From Alphaproteobacteria bacterium (GTDB lineage: Bacteria > Pseudomonadota > Alphaproteobacteria > Rhizobiales > Xanthobacteraceae), in NCBI GenBank assembly GCA_037200445.1, contig JBBCGH010000001.1, positions 2,790,001 through 2,854,000 of the forward strand: a stretch of DNA of 64,000 nucleotides, read 5' to 3'. Below the pieces are notes generated by a model that was given only the letters and a program-made list of their open reading frames with translations, had not been told where the DNA came from and ran no database searches. Every line of letters begins with the position of its first letter. The first letter of the stretch is position 1. This document shows, piece by piece, positions 54,789 through 63,560 of this stretch. The translations under genes were made by a program, and so were the position numbers.

Positions 54789-55316
54789 CTATTTCTCCAC
54801 CTCGAGCTTCACCTTGGTGATGCCGCGGTCGATCATGCCGAGCGCTTCGGCGGCGGAATGCGAGACGTCGACGACCCGTCCAGGAATGAATGGGCCGCGG
54901 TCGTTGACCCTGACAGTGACGGACTGCCCGGTGGCGACGTTGGTGACGCGCAGGCGAGTCCCGAACGGCAGCGTGCGGTGCGCGGCGGTCAGCGCGTTGG
55001 GATTGAACTGCTCACCGCTCGCGGTCTTCGCTTCATACTTGTAGAAGCTCGCGATCCCGACCGAGCCATCCCCCGGGGCCGGCGGTCTAGCGGCGTCCGG
55101 CGTGGCGGCGAGCGGCGTGTGCCCCCTCGACACTGCGGCCACGCGCCGGTGGTGCGCGACCGATGCCCGGCGCTGCGGCGCAGCCTGCGCGGATAATGCC
55201 TGCGGGCTGACGCCCAGCGACGCCGGTCGCTCGGCGACCGTGTGCTGGACGCAGCCCGCAAGCGTCGCCCCCGAAAGCGCGAGTGCGAATAACTGGACAG
55301 CTTGCCGGATCGCCAT
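54789..55316 (-). CDS. rlpA: Septal ring lytic transglycosylase RlpA-family lipoprotein
   Basis: 175 residues. A lipoprotein signal with lipobox LAGC (LFALALSGATLAGCVQH) leads to a linker and the double-psi beta-barrel: GIASFYKYEAKTASGEQFNPN, LTAAHRTLPFGTRLRVTNVATG and QSVTVRVNDRGPFIPGRVVD (catalytic Asp in NDRGPF), ending RGITKVKLEVEK. RlpA cleaves denuded glycan at the septum in Pseudomonas; no SPOR domain is present here, which is common in shorter family members. The start at 55316 gives the lipoprotein signal. Converges with the acyl-CoA dehydrogenase gene. Confidence 0.88.
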   Translation of the reverse strand: MAIRQAVQLFALALSGATLAGCVQHTVAERPASLGVSPQALSAQAAPQRRASVAHHRRVAAVSRGHTPLAATPDAARPPAPGDGSVGIASFYKYEAKTASGEQFNPNALTAAHRTLPFGTRLRVTNVATGQSVTVRVNDRGPFIPGRVVDVSHSAAEALGMIDRGITKVKLEVEK

Positions 55317-55503
55317 TTGACACCCCGCGGCTTCCTTCCGCCCATGGGGGTGCCTGACCGTGGCCTGACATCGCCTAACCACCGGCAAAATCAAGGCAAG
55401 GGGCTAATTCGGCTTCGTGTGGCTTTCGCGCCACAGCCGTGACGTCATTCGTCGCGCGTCTGCTGCTTTATCCTCAAGAGCGAATGTTCCCGCGCCGCAC
55501 CCG

Positions 55504-57387
55504 CTATGCGGCGTCCCGGCGGCGGCGCGGCGGCTCTGCGTCGTCCGCGGTGGGGGTGGCGGGCGATGCGGCGGTCGATGTGCGCCAGCGCTTCATCAGG
55601 CCCGACACGATGCTGATCGGCGGAGCGACCACTTCGCCGGTGATCAATTTGGCGCCGCCCTTGCGCCGCACCAGGTTCACCTTGCGCTCGTGGAAGGCTT
55701 CGAGCTCGGGCCGGTGACCGACGCTGATGATGGCGGTCTTCGGCAGGCGCTCGCCGAGCTTGTTCATCAGCATGGTTTGGCTCTCGGGATCGAGCGCGGA
55801 GGTCGCCTCGTCCATCACCACGATGTCGGGCTTGTGCAGGAACAGCCGCGCGAAGGCGAGCCGCTGCTGCTCGCCGCCCGACAGCGTGCGATCCCACTTC
55901 GCCTCTTCGTCGTCGAGCTTTTCGACGAGGTGCTTGAGGCCGACCGCTTCGAGCGTCTCGGCGATCTGCTCGTCGTCGAACTCCTCCGCCTGCTGCGGAT
56001 AGGTGACGGCGCGCCGCAGGGCGCCGAGCGGGATGTAGGGCTTCTGCGGCATCAGGAACATCTTGGCGCCGGGCTTGAGCATGATCTCGCCTTCGCCCCA
56101 AGGCCAAAGCCCCGCGATCGCGCGTACCAGCGTGCTCTTGCCGGTGCCGGACTCTCCCGCCACCAGCACCTTCTCGCCGAACTGCACCGTGACGTCGGCG
56201 TCGTCCACCACCACCGTGCCGTCGCTGAGCGCAACCGACACATCCTTCAGCCGGATGGCGGCGCCTTCGCCCTCTTCGCGCTTGATCGCGCCGACCTGGC
56301 TGCCCTCGATGTGATCGAGCCCGTCGATCGCGACCAGCAGGTTCGAGGCGCGACGCGCGGAGGCGGTCCATTCGGCAAGGCGCGGGTAGTTATCGACGAT
56401 CCAGTTGAAGGCGTACTGCACCTGAATGAAGGCGGCGGCGGCCTGCATTACGGTGCCGAGGCTCATCTCGCCGGAGAGATATTTCGGCGCACACAGGATC
56501 ACCGGGATCACCGAGGCGATCACGAAGTTGCCGTGCGACACGAACATCGTGCGCATGTATTGCCCGGCCATCTTGGCCCAGGTGACGATGACCTTGCTGA
56601 GCAGTCTGTCGAGGCCCGCGCGCTCTTCTTTTTCGCCGCCGAGGATCGCGATGCTCTCGCCATATTCGCGCACGCGGGTCAGTGCGGCGCGGAATTCCGC
56701 CTCGGTCTGGTTCTTCGTCTCCGCGGTGGGCACGAAGCTGCGCGCGATCACCATCATCAGGCCGCTGATGATGACGCAGTAGATCAGCACCGCGATGACC
56801 AGATAGCCGGGAATGTAGAACTCGCTGCCGCCAAATCCGATCGTCAGGCTGCCGCCGACCGACCACAGCACGCCCATGAAGGTCACGGAGGTGAGGACAG
56901 CGCTCAGAATGCCGACCGCGAAATCGACCGGCTGTTCGGTGGCGATGCGGATGTCGTCCGCGATGCGCGCCTCAGGGTTCTTGTGCTCGCCCTCGATCAG
57001 GTTGAGCTGGTAGTAGCGGCCCTTCGCGAGCCAGCGCGTCATGGTGTGCTCGGTGAGCCAGGCGCGCCAGCGCCGCTGCGTGCGCATGCGTGCATACACG
57101 ACACAGACCGCAACCGCGATGCTGCCCGCCGCGAGGGGCACGAAAACCATCGCCTGGCGCAGGACGGTCGCTGAGTCCTTCTTCTCCAGAGCGTCGAAGA
57201 TCGCCCTGTTCCAGATGTTGAGCTGGTACTGGAAAATGAGCTGCCCGATGACGAGCGCGATCAGGCAGGCCGTCATCAGCCAGGCGACCTTCCAGCTTTT
57301 CTCCGAAGACCAGAAGCCGCGCGCGGTGCGCCAGAAGCGCCGCACCAGAGGTTTCTGCTGCTCGCGCTCAACAGTGCTTTGTGGCAT
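55504..57387 (-). CDS. ABC transporter with SbmA/BacA-like membrane domain and fused ATPase (BclA/YddA type)
   Basis: 627 residues. Residues 1-350 hold about six spans of the SbmA_BacA-like family: SWKVAWLMTACLIALVIGQLIF, YQLNIWNRAIFDALEKKD, YYQLNLIEGEHKNPEARIADD and the FVPTAETKNQTEAEFRAALTR loop. Residues 375-570 are an ATPase with Walker A GESGTGKST (411-419), signature LSGGEQQRLAFARL (502-) and Walker B DIVVMDEATS. BclA of Bradyrhizobium, the same architecture, imports antimicrobial NCR peptides and is needed in some nodules; others in the family are vitamin or peptide transporters. Membrane protein; not in an operon with its neighbours. The ATG at 57387 lacks a clear ribosome-binding site. 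Confidence 0.88.
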   Translation of the reverse strand: MPQSTVEREQQKPLVRRFWRTARGFWSSEKSWKVAWLMTACLIALVIGQLIFQYQLNIWNRAIFDALEKKDSATVLRQAMVFVPLAAGSIAVAVCVVYARMRTQRRWRAWLTEHTMTRWLAKGRYYQLNLIEGEHKNPEARIADDIRIATEQPVDFAVGILSAVLTSVTFMGVLWSVGGSLTIGFGGSEFYIPGYLVIAVLIYCVIISGLMMVIARSFVPTAETKNQTEAEFRAALTRVREYGESIAILGGEKEERAGLDRLLSKVIVTWAKMAGQYMRTMFVSHGNFVIASVIPVILCAPKYLSGEMSLGTVMQAAAAFIQVQYAFNWIVDNYPRLAEWTASARRASNLLVAIDGLDHIEGSQVGAIKREEGEGAAIRLKDVSVALSDGTVVVDDADVTVQFGEKVLVAGESGTGKSTLVRAIAGLWPWGEGEIMLKPGAKMFLMPQKPYIPLGALRRAVTYPQQAEEFDDEQIAETLEAVGLKHLVEKLDDEEAKWDRTLSGGEQQRLAFARLFLHKPDIVVMDEATSALDPESQTMLMNKLGERLPKTAIISVGHRPELEAFHERKVNLVRRKGGAKLITGEVVAPPISIVSGLMKRWRTSTAASPATPTADDAEPPRRRRDAA

Positions 57388-57511
57388 TAAAAACCCTGTC
57401 TGTTCGGTAGCTTAGGCCCGAGTTCCACCAGATAACGCCGCAAAGTTCCGAAAGTTCACCTTGCGGTGCAGCAAGCCGGCGAGGAAATTCCTCGCTAGGC
57501 GGGAGGTCAGG

Positions 57512-57949
57512 ATGCTCACCGAACTTGTCGGCGCGCTCGCGCTTGCGACCGCCGCGGCCTTCGCGGGGGCCGCGATCTACGTCAACGTGGCCGAGCAGCC
57601 GGCGCGGCTCATGCTCGACGACCGAGCGCTGCTCACCGAGTGGAAGCCGAGCTATGACCGCGGCAAGCTCATGCAGGCGAGCCTCGCGCTCGTCTCGACG
57701 CTGCTTGGCCTGTGGGCGGCGTACCTGTCGGGCCACGGGGTCTGGATACTCGGTGCAGCTCTGATCCTCGCGCCGTGGCCGTGGACGTTATTCGTCATCA
57801 TGCCGGTGAACAGCGTGCTGGAGGCGACCCCGCCCGACGCCGCGAACGCGCAGACGCGCGCGCTGATCGAAAAATGGGGCCGGCTCCATGCCGGACGCAG
57901 CGCGCTCGGGATCGCCGCTACGCTTGTCTATCTGTGGGCGATCCTCTAG
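57512..57949 (+). CDS. DUF1772 family membrane protein
   Basis: 145 residues, four likely spans. The family pattern is seen in [40 protein letters not shown] (E..R...D), [21 protein letters not shown], the central span [27 protein letters not shown], then [27 protein letters not shown], the W..LH..R motif. GGGAGG before the start ATG supports it. DUF1772 members include a proposed anthrone oxygenase; the role here is not known. It is directly upstream of the HIBCH gene by 12 bases and probably co-transcribed. Confidence 0.8.
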   Translation: MLTELVGALALATAAAFAGAAIYVNVAEQPARLMLDDRALLTEWKPSYDRGKLMQASLALVSTLLGLWAAYLSGHGVWILGAALILAPWPWTLFVIMPVNSVLEATPPDAANAQTRALIEKWGRLHAGRSALGIAATLVYLWAIL

Positions 57950-57960
57950 CCAGCCTGAGC

Positions 57961-59010
57961 ATGGATTCCTCCGATATCCTGTTCGATCGGCGCGGGGCAG
58001 CCGGCATTGTCACGCTCAATCGTCCAAAGGCGCTCAATGCGGTGACGCACGACATGGTGCGTGCGCTCGCGCGGCAGCTTCGCCTTTGGGAAGGCGATGC
58101 GGCGGTAACGCGCGTGGTCATACGCGCGGAGGGCGAGCGCGCATTCTCGGCCGGCGGCGACATTCGCGCGCTTTACGAGCAGGGCCGTGCGGGCTGCCAA
58201 CAGGAGATGCTGACCTTCTGGCGCGACGAGTATCCGCTCGATACGTCCATCAAGCGCTATCCCAAGCCCTATGTGGCGCTCATCGATGGCATCGTGATGG
58301 GAGGCGGCGTCGGCGTGTCAGTCAACGGCTCGCATCGGGTCGCAGGAGATCGGTTCGCGTTCGCAATGCCGGAAGTCGGCATTGGCTTTTTTCCCGACGT
58401 GGGCGCGACCTGGTTTCTGCCGCGCCTGCCCGGCGAACTCGGCACGTGGTGTGCGCTCACTGGCGACCGGCTGAAAACCGTGGATGCGGTTGCGGCGGGT
58501 GTCGCGACACATCACGTGCGCTCGGATCGCTTCGCCGAGCTGACCGACGCGCTGTGCGGCAATGTCTCGGTCGATGCGACGCTTGCGGCATTCGCGGAGC
58601 CGGCCGGCGGGGGATCCATGACCGAGCAACTTCCCGCCATCGACCGGTTGTTCGCCGGCGACCGCATAGAGGATATTCTGCGGCGGCTGGATGCGGAGGA
58701 GGGCGCCGGTCGCGCGTGGGCCACAGCCACCGCCGCGACGATCCGCGCAAAGTCGCCTCTAAGTCTCAAGATTGCTCTGGCGCAGGTGCGGCGCGGCAAG
58801 GACTGGTCGTTCGAGGAGTGCATGGCTCACGAATTCCGCATCGTCTCGCGCATCGTCTACGGGCACGATTTCTACGAGGGGGTGCGCGCCGTGATCGTCG
58901 ACAAGGATAATGCGCCGCACTGGAACCCGCGCTCGCTCGGCGACATCACGGATGGGGATGTCGAAAAGCACTTCGCCTCGCTCGGTGCAGATGAGTTGGT
59001 GCTGCCATGA
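57961..59010 (+). CDS. 3-hydroxyisobutyryl-CoA hydrolase (HIBCH type)
   Basis: 349 residues of the crotonase superfamily, at HIBCH length (longer than the ~260 of enoyl-CoA hydratases). Markers: GAAGIVTLNRPKALNAVTHDMVRAL, AFSAGGDIRALYEQGRAG (oxyanion hole; the Glu of ECH is absent), PKPYVALIDGIVMGGGVGVSVNGSHRVA, PEVGIGFFPDVGATWFLPRLPGELG and the C-terminal extension SPLSLKIALAQVRRGKDWSF and DKDNAPHWNPRSLGDI. It hydrolyses 3-hydroxyisobutyryl-CoA, the step after methacrylyl-CoA hydration in valine breakdown. Linked to the isobutyryl-CoA dehydrogenase at 53.6 kb. Its ATGA overlap with the next gene couples them. Confidence 0.9.
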   Translation: MDSSDILFDRRGAAGIVTLNRPKALNAVTHDMVRALARQLRLWEGDAAVTRVVIRAEGERAFSAGGDIRALYEQGRAGCQQEMLTFWRDEYPLDTSIKRYPKPYVALIDGIVMGGGVGVSVNGSHRVAGDRFAFAMPEVGIGFFPDVGATWFLPRLPGELGTWCALTGDRLKTVDAVAAGVATHHVRSDRFAELTDALCGNVSVDATLAAFAEPAGGGSMTEQLPAIDRLFAGDRIEDILRRLDAEEGAGRAWATATAATIRAKSPLSLKIALAQVRRGKDWSFEECMAHEFRIVSRIVYGHDFYEGVRAVIVDKDNAPHWNPRSLGDITDGDVEKHFASLGADELVLP

Positions 59011-59432
59011 CCGACCAGTCTGGTGCGCTGCATGCGCCGGAGCCCGACCGGCGCCAGACGCCGTGGACGCGCCGGCTGGTGCTGTTCCTGCGTATCATGG
59101 CGGCAGTGTCGCTGGTGAAGGGCATCTATCACTGGTCCCAGGTGCTTGGGATCGGCGACAGCACCGGCTCGACCTTCGAACAGGCGAGCATGCCCTGGCA
59201 GGCGGCCACGGTCTTCTTCGCGGTCATCGATCTGGTTGCCGCGGTCGGGCTTTGGCTCGCCGCCGCGTGGGGCGGGGTGGTGTGGCTCACCGCCTCGATC
59301 TCGATGGCGGCGATCGAATTGTTCTTTCCGCAGGTCTTTGGTGGCCGGCTCTGGATCGCGATCCCTGAATTCCTCGCGATCATGCTCTATATCGCATTGG
59401 CGCTGATGGCAGGACGCGAGCGGCCGGAGTGA
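59007..59432 (+). CDS. Small four-span membrane protein (DUF6163-like)
   Basis: 141 residues. A cytoplasmic-looking N-terminus (MTDQSGALHAPEPDRRQ) is followed by four spans: LVLFLRIMAAVSLVKGIYHW, MPWQAATVFFAVIDLVAAVGLWLA, GGVVWLTASISMAAIELFF and PEFLAIMLYIALALMAGR. I recall DUF6163 for proteins of this length and look, but did not verify it. It overlaps the end of the HIBCH gene by four bases and precedes an SDR gene by two, so it is in one operon with them. Function unknown. Confidence 0.7.
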   Translation: MTDQSGALHAPEPDRRQTPWTRRLVLFLRIMAAVSLVKGIYHWSQVLGIGDSTGSTFEQASMPWQAATVFFAVIDLVAAVGLWLAAAWGGVVWLTASISMAAIELFFPQVFGGRLWIAIPEFLAIMLYIALALMAGRERPE

Positions 59433-59434
59433 GC

Positions 59435-60247
59435 ATGGCTGACAAGATCGCTGTCGTGACCGGTTCGACCGACGGGGTCGGGCGCATGGTCGCGACACGG
59501 CTGGCGACCGTACACGGCTTTCGCGTCATCGTGCATGGCCGTGATCGCGCGCGCGGGGAGGCGGTGGCCGACGCGATTGCGCGAGGCGGCGGAACGGCGA
59601 CGTTCATGGCGGCCGATCTTGCGTCGCTCGCGGAGGTGCGCAGGCTGGCAGCCGACGTCGACGCAGCGTGCCCGCGCATCGACTTGCTCATCAACAATGC
59701 CGGCATCGGCAGTGGCGGGTCGTCGGGGAAGCGGCAGGAGAGCCGCGACGGCCACGAACTGCGCTTCGCCGTCAACTATCTCGCCGGTTTCCTGTTGACG
59801 CACCTGCTCCTCGACAAGGTCAAGGCCAGCGCCCCGGCGCGCATCGTCAATGTGTCCTCGCTCGGGCAGCAGGAGATCGTGTTCGACGACGTCATGCTCA
59901 CGCATGGCTATTCCGGCACGCGCGCCTATTGCCAGAGCAAGCTCGCCCAGATCCTGTTCACCTTCGATCTGGCGGCGGACTTGAAGGGCAGCGGCGTCAC
60001 CGCCAACTGCCTGCATCCGGCGACCTACATGGACACCACCATGGTGCGCCAGTCCGGCGTCAAACCGTGGAGCACGGTCGAGCAGGGCGCCGATGCGATC
60101 ATGAATCTGGCGGTCGCGCCGGAGTTCGCGCGCAAGAGCGGGCGGTTCATGGATGGCCTGCGGAGGGCGCAGCCGAATGCGCAGGCCTACGATGAGCAGG
60201 CGAGGGCGCGGCTACGCGAGCTCAGTCGCACGTTCACGGGCGGCTGA
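59435..60247 (+). CDS. Short-chain dehydrogenase/reductase (SDR)
   Basis: 270 residues. NAD(P)-binding TGSTDGVGRMVATRL (TGxxxGxG), LLINNAGIGSG (NNAG), ARIVNVSSLGQQEIVF (Ser) and YCQSKLAQILFTFDLAADL (YxxxK) are all present, so the Ser-Tyr-Lys triad is intact. The VIVHGRDRARGE segment after the first strand (Arg at its end) hints at NADPH preference. The shape, with GVTANCLHPATYMDTTMV, is like that of retinol dehydrogenase/WWOX-type SDRs rather than FabG. Last gene of the DUF1772-HIBCH-membrane protein-SDR run; converges with the monooxygenase-like gene. Confidence 0.85.
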   Translation: MADKIAVVTGSTDGVGRMVATRLATVHGFRVIVHGRDRARGEAVADAIARGGGTATFMAADLASLAEVRRLAADVDAACPRIDLLINNAGIGSGGSSGKRQESRDGHELRFAVNYLAGFLLTHLLLDKVKASAPARIVNVSSLGQQEIVFDDVMLTHGYSGTRAYCQSKLAQILFTFDLAADLKGSGVTANCLHPATYMDTTMVRQSGVKPWSTVEQGADAIMNLAVAPEFARKSGRFMDGLRRAQPNAQAYDEQARARLRELSRTFTGG

Positions 60248-60592
60248 TCAGCTTCCGGCGTGCACGACCTTGCTGTCGGCGGGCGCCTGCGCGCGCTCGT
60301 TCATGCCGTAGTCGCGGATCACGCCCGCGATGCGCAGCCGGTAGTCCTTGAAGACGCCGCCGCGGCCCTTTGCCTGGGCGGTGCGATGCTCAGCGACAGT
60401 GCGCCAGGCCTCGACGGCGGCCTCATCCCGGAAAAAGGAGAGCGAGAGCATCTTTCCTTTTTCGGTCAGGCTCTCGAAACGCTCGACCGAGATGAACCCG
60501 TCGATCGTTTCCAGAATCGGCTTCAGCTTCGCGGCGATGTCGAGATAGTCCTCGCGGCGGTTCGGCCACACCTCGAAGATGACAGCGATCAT
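60248..60592 (-). CDS. Antibiotic biosynthesis monooxygenase (ABM) domain protein
   Basis: 114 residues. A ferredoxin-like alpha-beta dimer fold of the ABM family: MIAVIFEVWPNRREDYLDIA, AKLKPILETIDGFISVERFES, GKMLSLSFFRDEAAVEAWR and a following helix EHRTAQAKGRGGVFKDYRLR. Members include haem-degrading and quinol monooxygenases, but many only modify aromatic substrates without cofactor. It lies 12 bases downstream of a NIPSNAP-like gene on the same strand; both fold as dimeric alpha-beta barrels. Substrate unknown. Confidence 0.8.
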   Translation of the reverse strand: MIAVIFEVWPNRREDYLDIAAKLKPILETIDGFISVERFESLTEKGKMLSLSFFRDEAAVEAWRTVAEHRTAQAKGRGGVFKDYRLRIAGVIRDYGMNERAQAPADSKVVHAGS

Positions 60593-60603
60593 CGTGGACC
60601 TCG

Positions 60604-60909
60604 CTATTCGATGCGGCGCAGGAACGTGCGCTCCTCGGCGAGGATGAAACGCTCTTTTTCGGCGAACTGGAAGTTCTCAACTCCATCCTTGTCCTTGCGC
60701 AGCCGCGCCCGGTAGGCCTCGTAGGCCGCAAGGCTCTCGAACGAAATCAGCGCGAAGGCGATGTTGTTCGTACCCTCGTGCGGCAACCAATAGCCGACGA
60801 GATCGCCACCGCATTTCGGAATGATCTTCATCCAGTTCTTGGCATATTGCTCGAACTGGTCGCGCTTGAACGGATCGAGCTGATAGCGGATGAATACCGT
60901 GATGGTCAT
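60604..60909 (-). CDS. NIPSNAP family protein
   Basis: 101 residues of the dimeric alpha-beta-barrel NIPSNAP type: [70 protein letters not shown] and a final [28 protein letters not shown] at the right distance supports the start at 60909; the frame is open much further up but without similarity. Function of the bacterial members is not established. It forms a pair with the ABM-domain gene and is divergent from the dehydrogenase operon. Confidence 0.8.
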   Translation of the reverse strand: MTITVFIRYQLDPFKRDQFEQYAKNWMKIIPKCGGDLVGYWLPHEGTNNIAFALISFESLAAYEAYRARLRKDKDGVENFQFAEKERFILAEERTFLRRIE

Positions 60910-61060
60910 GCGACGCTCCTCCTGATGACGTAAACAAGCATGAGCATCCGGAGGCATGCTTCGGCGGACGCCGAAGCCTGCATGGCTGAGGTGCCGCAGA
61001 CCGCCTTGCCGCGGGTGGCCGAAGGGAGCACGCTTTGCGTAACCAGCATGGGAAAGGCAC

Positions 61061-61777
61061 ATGACGGACTTCGGCCGCCGTGATTTCCTGAAGGGTGCGG
61101 TTGCGGGGGGCGTCGCGACCACGGCACCGCTTGTCGCAGAAGCGCAGGCCCAGGCGCCATCGCCGGCAGCTCCACCGGTTGCCGTCGCACCCGCCGTGCC
61201 GGGCTATGCGTTCCTCAATCTCGATGAGGCCGCCTTCGTCGAGGCGCTGGTCGATCACATGGTGCCGGCCGATGACTTGACGCCGAAGGGCACCGACATC
61301 GGCATCAATGTCTATATCGACCGCGCGCTGGGCGGCGCCTGGGGCAAGGGCGACCGGCTTTATATGCAGGGGCCCTGGAAGCCCGGCGTGCCGAGCCAGG
61401 GCTATCAATTGCCGCTGACGCCCGCGCAGCTCTATCGCGCGGGCATCGAGGCGGCCAACGCGCATTGCCGCAAGACGTACGGCAAGACCTTCGACCGGCT
61501 CTCCGAACAGCAGCGCGAGGAGGTCCTCACCGGGCTCTCGACTGCAAAGATCACCTTCGACACCGGCCTGCCGGTGCGGTCGTTCTGGGCCATGCTCTAC
61601 CAAACCGTAATCGAGGGCATGTTTTCCGACCCGATCTATGGCGGCAACCGCAACAAGGCGGGCTGGAAGCTGATCGGATTCCCCGGCGCCATCGCGGTGC
61701 ATCGCGAGAACATCGAGAAATACAAGGACAAGACATTCCCCGCCGCCAATCCGCTCGGCATCGCGGACATGAGCTAA
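61061..61777 (+). CDS. Gluconate 2-dehydrogenase subunit 3-like Tat-exported small subunit
   Basis: 238 residues. The Tat signal [22 protein letters not shown] (RRDFLKG) leads to an Ala/Pro-rich linker and the domain [70 protein letters not shown] and [22 protein letters not shown]. The YGGN and P-x-D elements are the usual end of Gluconate_2-dh3 proteins. This small subunit is thought to chaperone the FAD subunit through the Tat pathway and stay bound to it. AAAGGCAC precedes the start. The FAD subunit follows after 10 bases. Confidence 0.9.
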   Translation: MTDFGRRDFLKGAVAGGVATTAPLVAEAQAQAPSPAAPPVAVAPAVPGYAFLNLDEAAFVEALVDHMVPADDLTPKGTDIGINVYIDRALGGAWGKGDRLYMQGPWKPGVPSQGYQLPLTPAQLYRAGIEAANAHCRKTYGKTFDRLSEQQREEVLTGLSTAKITFDTGLPVRSFWAMLYQTVIEGMFSDPIYGGNRNKAGWKLIGFPGAIAVHRENIEKYKDKTFPAANPLGIADMS

Positions 61778-61787
61778 GGGGGCGGCG

Positions 61788-63560
61788 ATGGCAACGAAGC
61801 TGAAGGAAGTCGATGTCGTCGTGGTCGGGCTGGGCTGGACTGGAGGAATCCTCAGCAAGGAATTGGCCGAGGCCGGACTGAAGGTCGTCGCGCTGGAGCG
61901 CGGCGCGATGCGCTCGACCGAGAAGGACTATTCGGTCCCCAACATCCGCGACGAGCTGCGCTACGTCGTGCGCCACGACCTGATGCAGAACACCGCGCGC
62001 GACACCATCACGGTGCGCAACAATCCCTCGCAGGAAGCGCTGCCGATGCGGCGGCTCGGTTCGTTCCTGCCGGGCGAAGTGGTCGGCGGTTCGGCGGTCC
62101 ACTGGAGCGGCCACACCTGGCGCTGGACCGACATGGAATTCAAGGTGCGCTCCGAATACGAGCAGCGCTATGGCAAGAATTTCATCCCGGCCGACATGAC
62201 GATCCAGGACTGGGGCATCAGCTACGACGAACTCGAGCCCTATTACGACAAGTTCGAATACACGGCCGCGATCTCCGGCAAGGCCGGCAACATCAAGGGC
62301 GAGATCCAGCCCGGCGGCAACCCGTTCGAGGCGCCGCGAGCGCGCGAGTATCCGTTGCCGCCGCTCACGCCGATCCTTGCGAGCGAGATGTTTACCAATG
62401 CGGCGAAGAACGCCGGCTATCACCCGTTCCCGCGGCCCTCGGCGAACGCCTCGCGCGCCTACACCAATCCGGACGGATCGAAGTTCGGCGCCTGCCAGTA
62501 TTGCGGCTACTGCCAGCGGTTCGGCTGTGAGGCGAACGCGAAGGGCTCGCCGCACATCACGGTCATCCCGATTGCGCTGAAGAATCCGAATTTCGAGCTG
62601 CGTACCCATTCGTGGGTGACGAAGGTGCTGAAGGACTCGGACGGCAAGAAGGTGACGGGCGTCACCTACACGAACATCCTGAACGGCGAGGAATTCGAGC
62701 AACCGGCCGGCATGGTGCTGCTCTGTGCCTACGCGATCAACAACGTGCATCTGATGCTGTTGTCCGGCATCGGCGAGCCGTACGATCCGGTCGCGCAGAA
62801 GGGCGTCATCGGCAGGAACTACTGCTACCAGACCGGCGCGGGCGCGACGCTGTTCTTCGAGGGCCGGCACTTCAACCCGTTCATGAACGCGGGCGGCTCG
62901 AACGCCACCATCGACGACTTCAACATCAGCTGGGGTTTCGATCGCGGGCCGCACAATTTCGTCGGCGCCTACAACGTGTCGGGCGGCTTCAACACCGTGC
63001 TGCCGATCGGCTACCGGCCGGTGCCGCGTGGCACGCCCCAATGGGGCAAGGCGTGGAAGGCCGCGACCGCGAAGTGGTACCAGGCCGCGATGGTGATCAA
63101 CGCCAGCGGCAGCGTGATGGCGAACCGCTACAATTGCTACGACCTCGACCCGACCTACCGCAATGCGTTCGGCCAGCCGCTGATGCGCATGACGTTCGAC
63201 TATCAGCCGAACGAGCACCGCATGGGCGAACACGCGGCGAAGACGATCAACAACATCGCCAAGTCGATGAACCCGACGCGCCTGAACGAGGCGACCGCGC
63301 GCACGCTGCCCTGGACGGTCGTACCCTATCAATCGACGCACAACACGGGCGGCACCATCATGGGCACCAATCCGCGCGAGAGCGCACTGAACAAGTATCT
63401 GCAGAGTTGGGACTGTCACAACCTGTTTGTGGTCGGCGCCAACGTGTTTCCGCACAACGCGTCGTACAATCCGACCGGGCCGGTCGGCGCGTTTGCCTAC
63501 TGGACCGCGGATGCGATCAAGACATACGTGAAAAATCCAGGCCTGCTGGTGGCGGCATGA
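61788..63560 (+). CDS. GMC-family FAD dehydrogenase with Cys cluster (periplasmic sugar/alcohol dehydrogenase, large subunit)
   Basis: 590 residues. FAD-binding VDVVVVGLGWTGGILSKEL (GxGxxG) opens the chain and ALERG follows. Then PSQEALPMRRLGSFLPGEVVGG and SGHTWRWTDMEF (FAD contact). The Cys motif C236-x2-C-x2-C-x4-C247 (CQYCGYCQRFGCE) matches the place where membrane-bound FAD glucose, fructose and sorbitol dehydrogenases carry a Fe-S cluster. The catalytic pair is in STHNTGGTIMGTN and NVFPHNASYNPTGPVGAFAY (His and Asn). No own signal peptide: it would be co-exported with the Tat subunit. Electrons probably go via the Fe-S site to the adjacent cytochrome c. Substrate unknown. Confidence 0.9.
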   Translation: MATKLKEVDVVVVGLGWTGGILSKELAEAGLKVVALERGAMRSTEKDYSVPNIRDELRYVVRHDLMQNTARDTITVRNNPSQEALPMRRLGSFLPGEVVGGSAVHWSGHTWRWTDMEFKVRSEYEQRYGKNFIPADMTIQDWGISYDELEPYYDKFEYTAAISGKAGNIKGEIQPGGNPFEAPRAREYPLPPLTPILASEMFTNAAKNAGYHPFPRPSANASRAYTNPDGSKFGACQYCGYCQRFGCEANAKGSPHITVIPIALKNPNFELRTHSWVTKVLKDSDGKKVTGVTYTNILNGEEFEQPAGMVLLCAYAINNVHLMLLSGIGEPYDPVAQKGVIGRNYCYQTGAGATLFFEGRHFNPFMNAGGSNATIDDFNISWGFDRGPHNFVGAYNVSGGFNTVLPIGYRPVPRGTPQWGKAWKAATAKWYQAAMVINASGSVMANRYNCYDLDPTYRNAFGQPLMRMTFDYQPNEHRMGEHAAKTINNIAKSMNPTRLNEATARTLPWTVVPYQSTHNTGGTIMGTNPRESALNKYLQSWDCHNLFVVGANVFPHNASYNPTGPVGAFAYWTADAIKTYVKNPGLLVAA

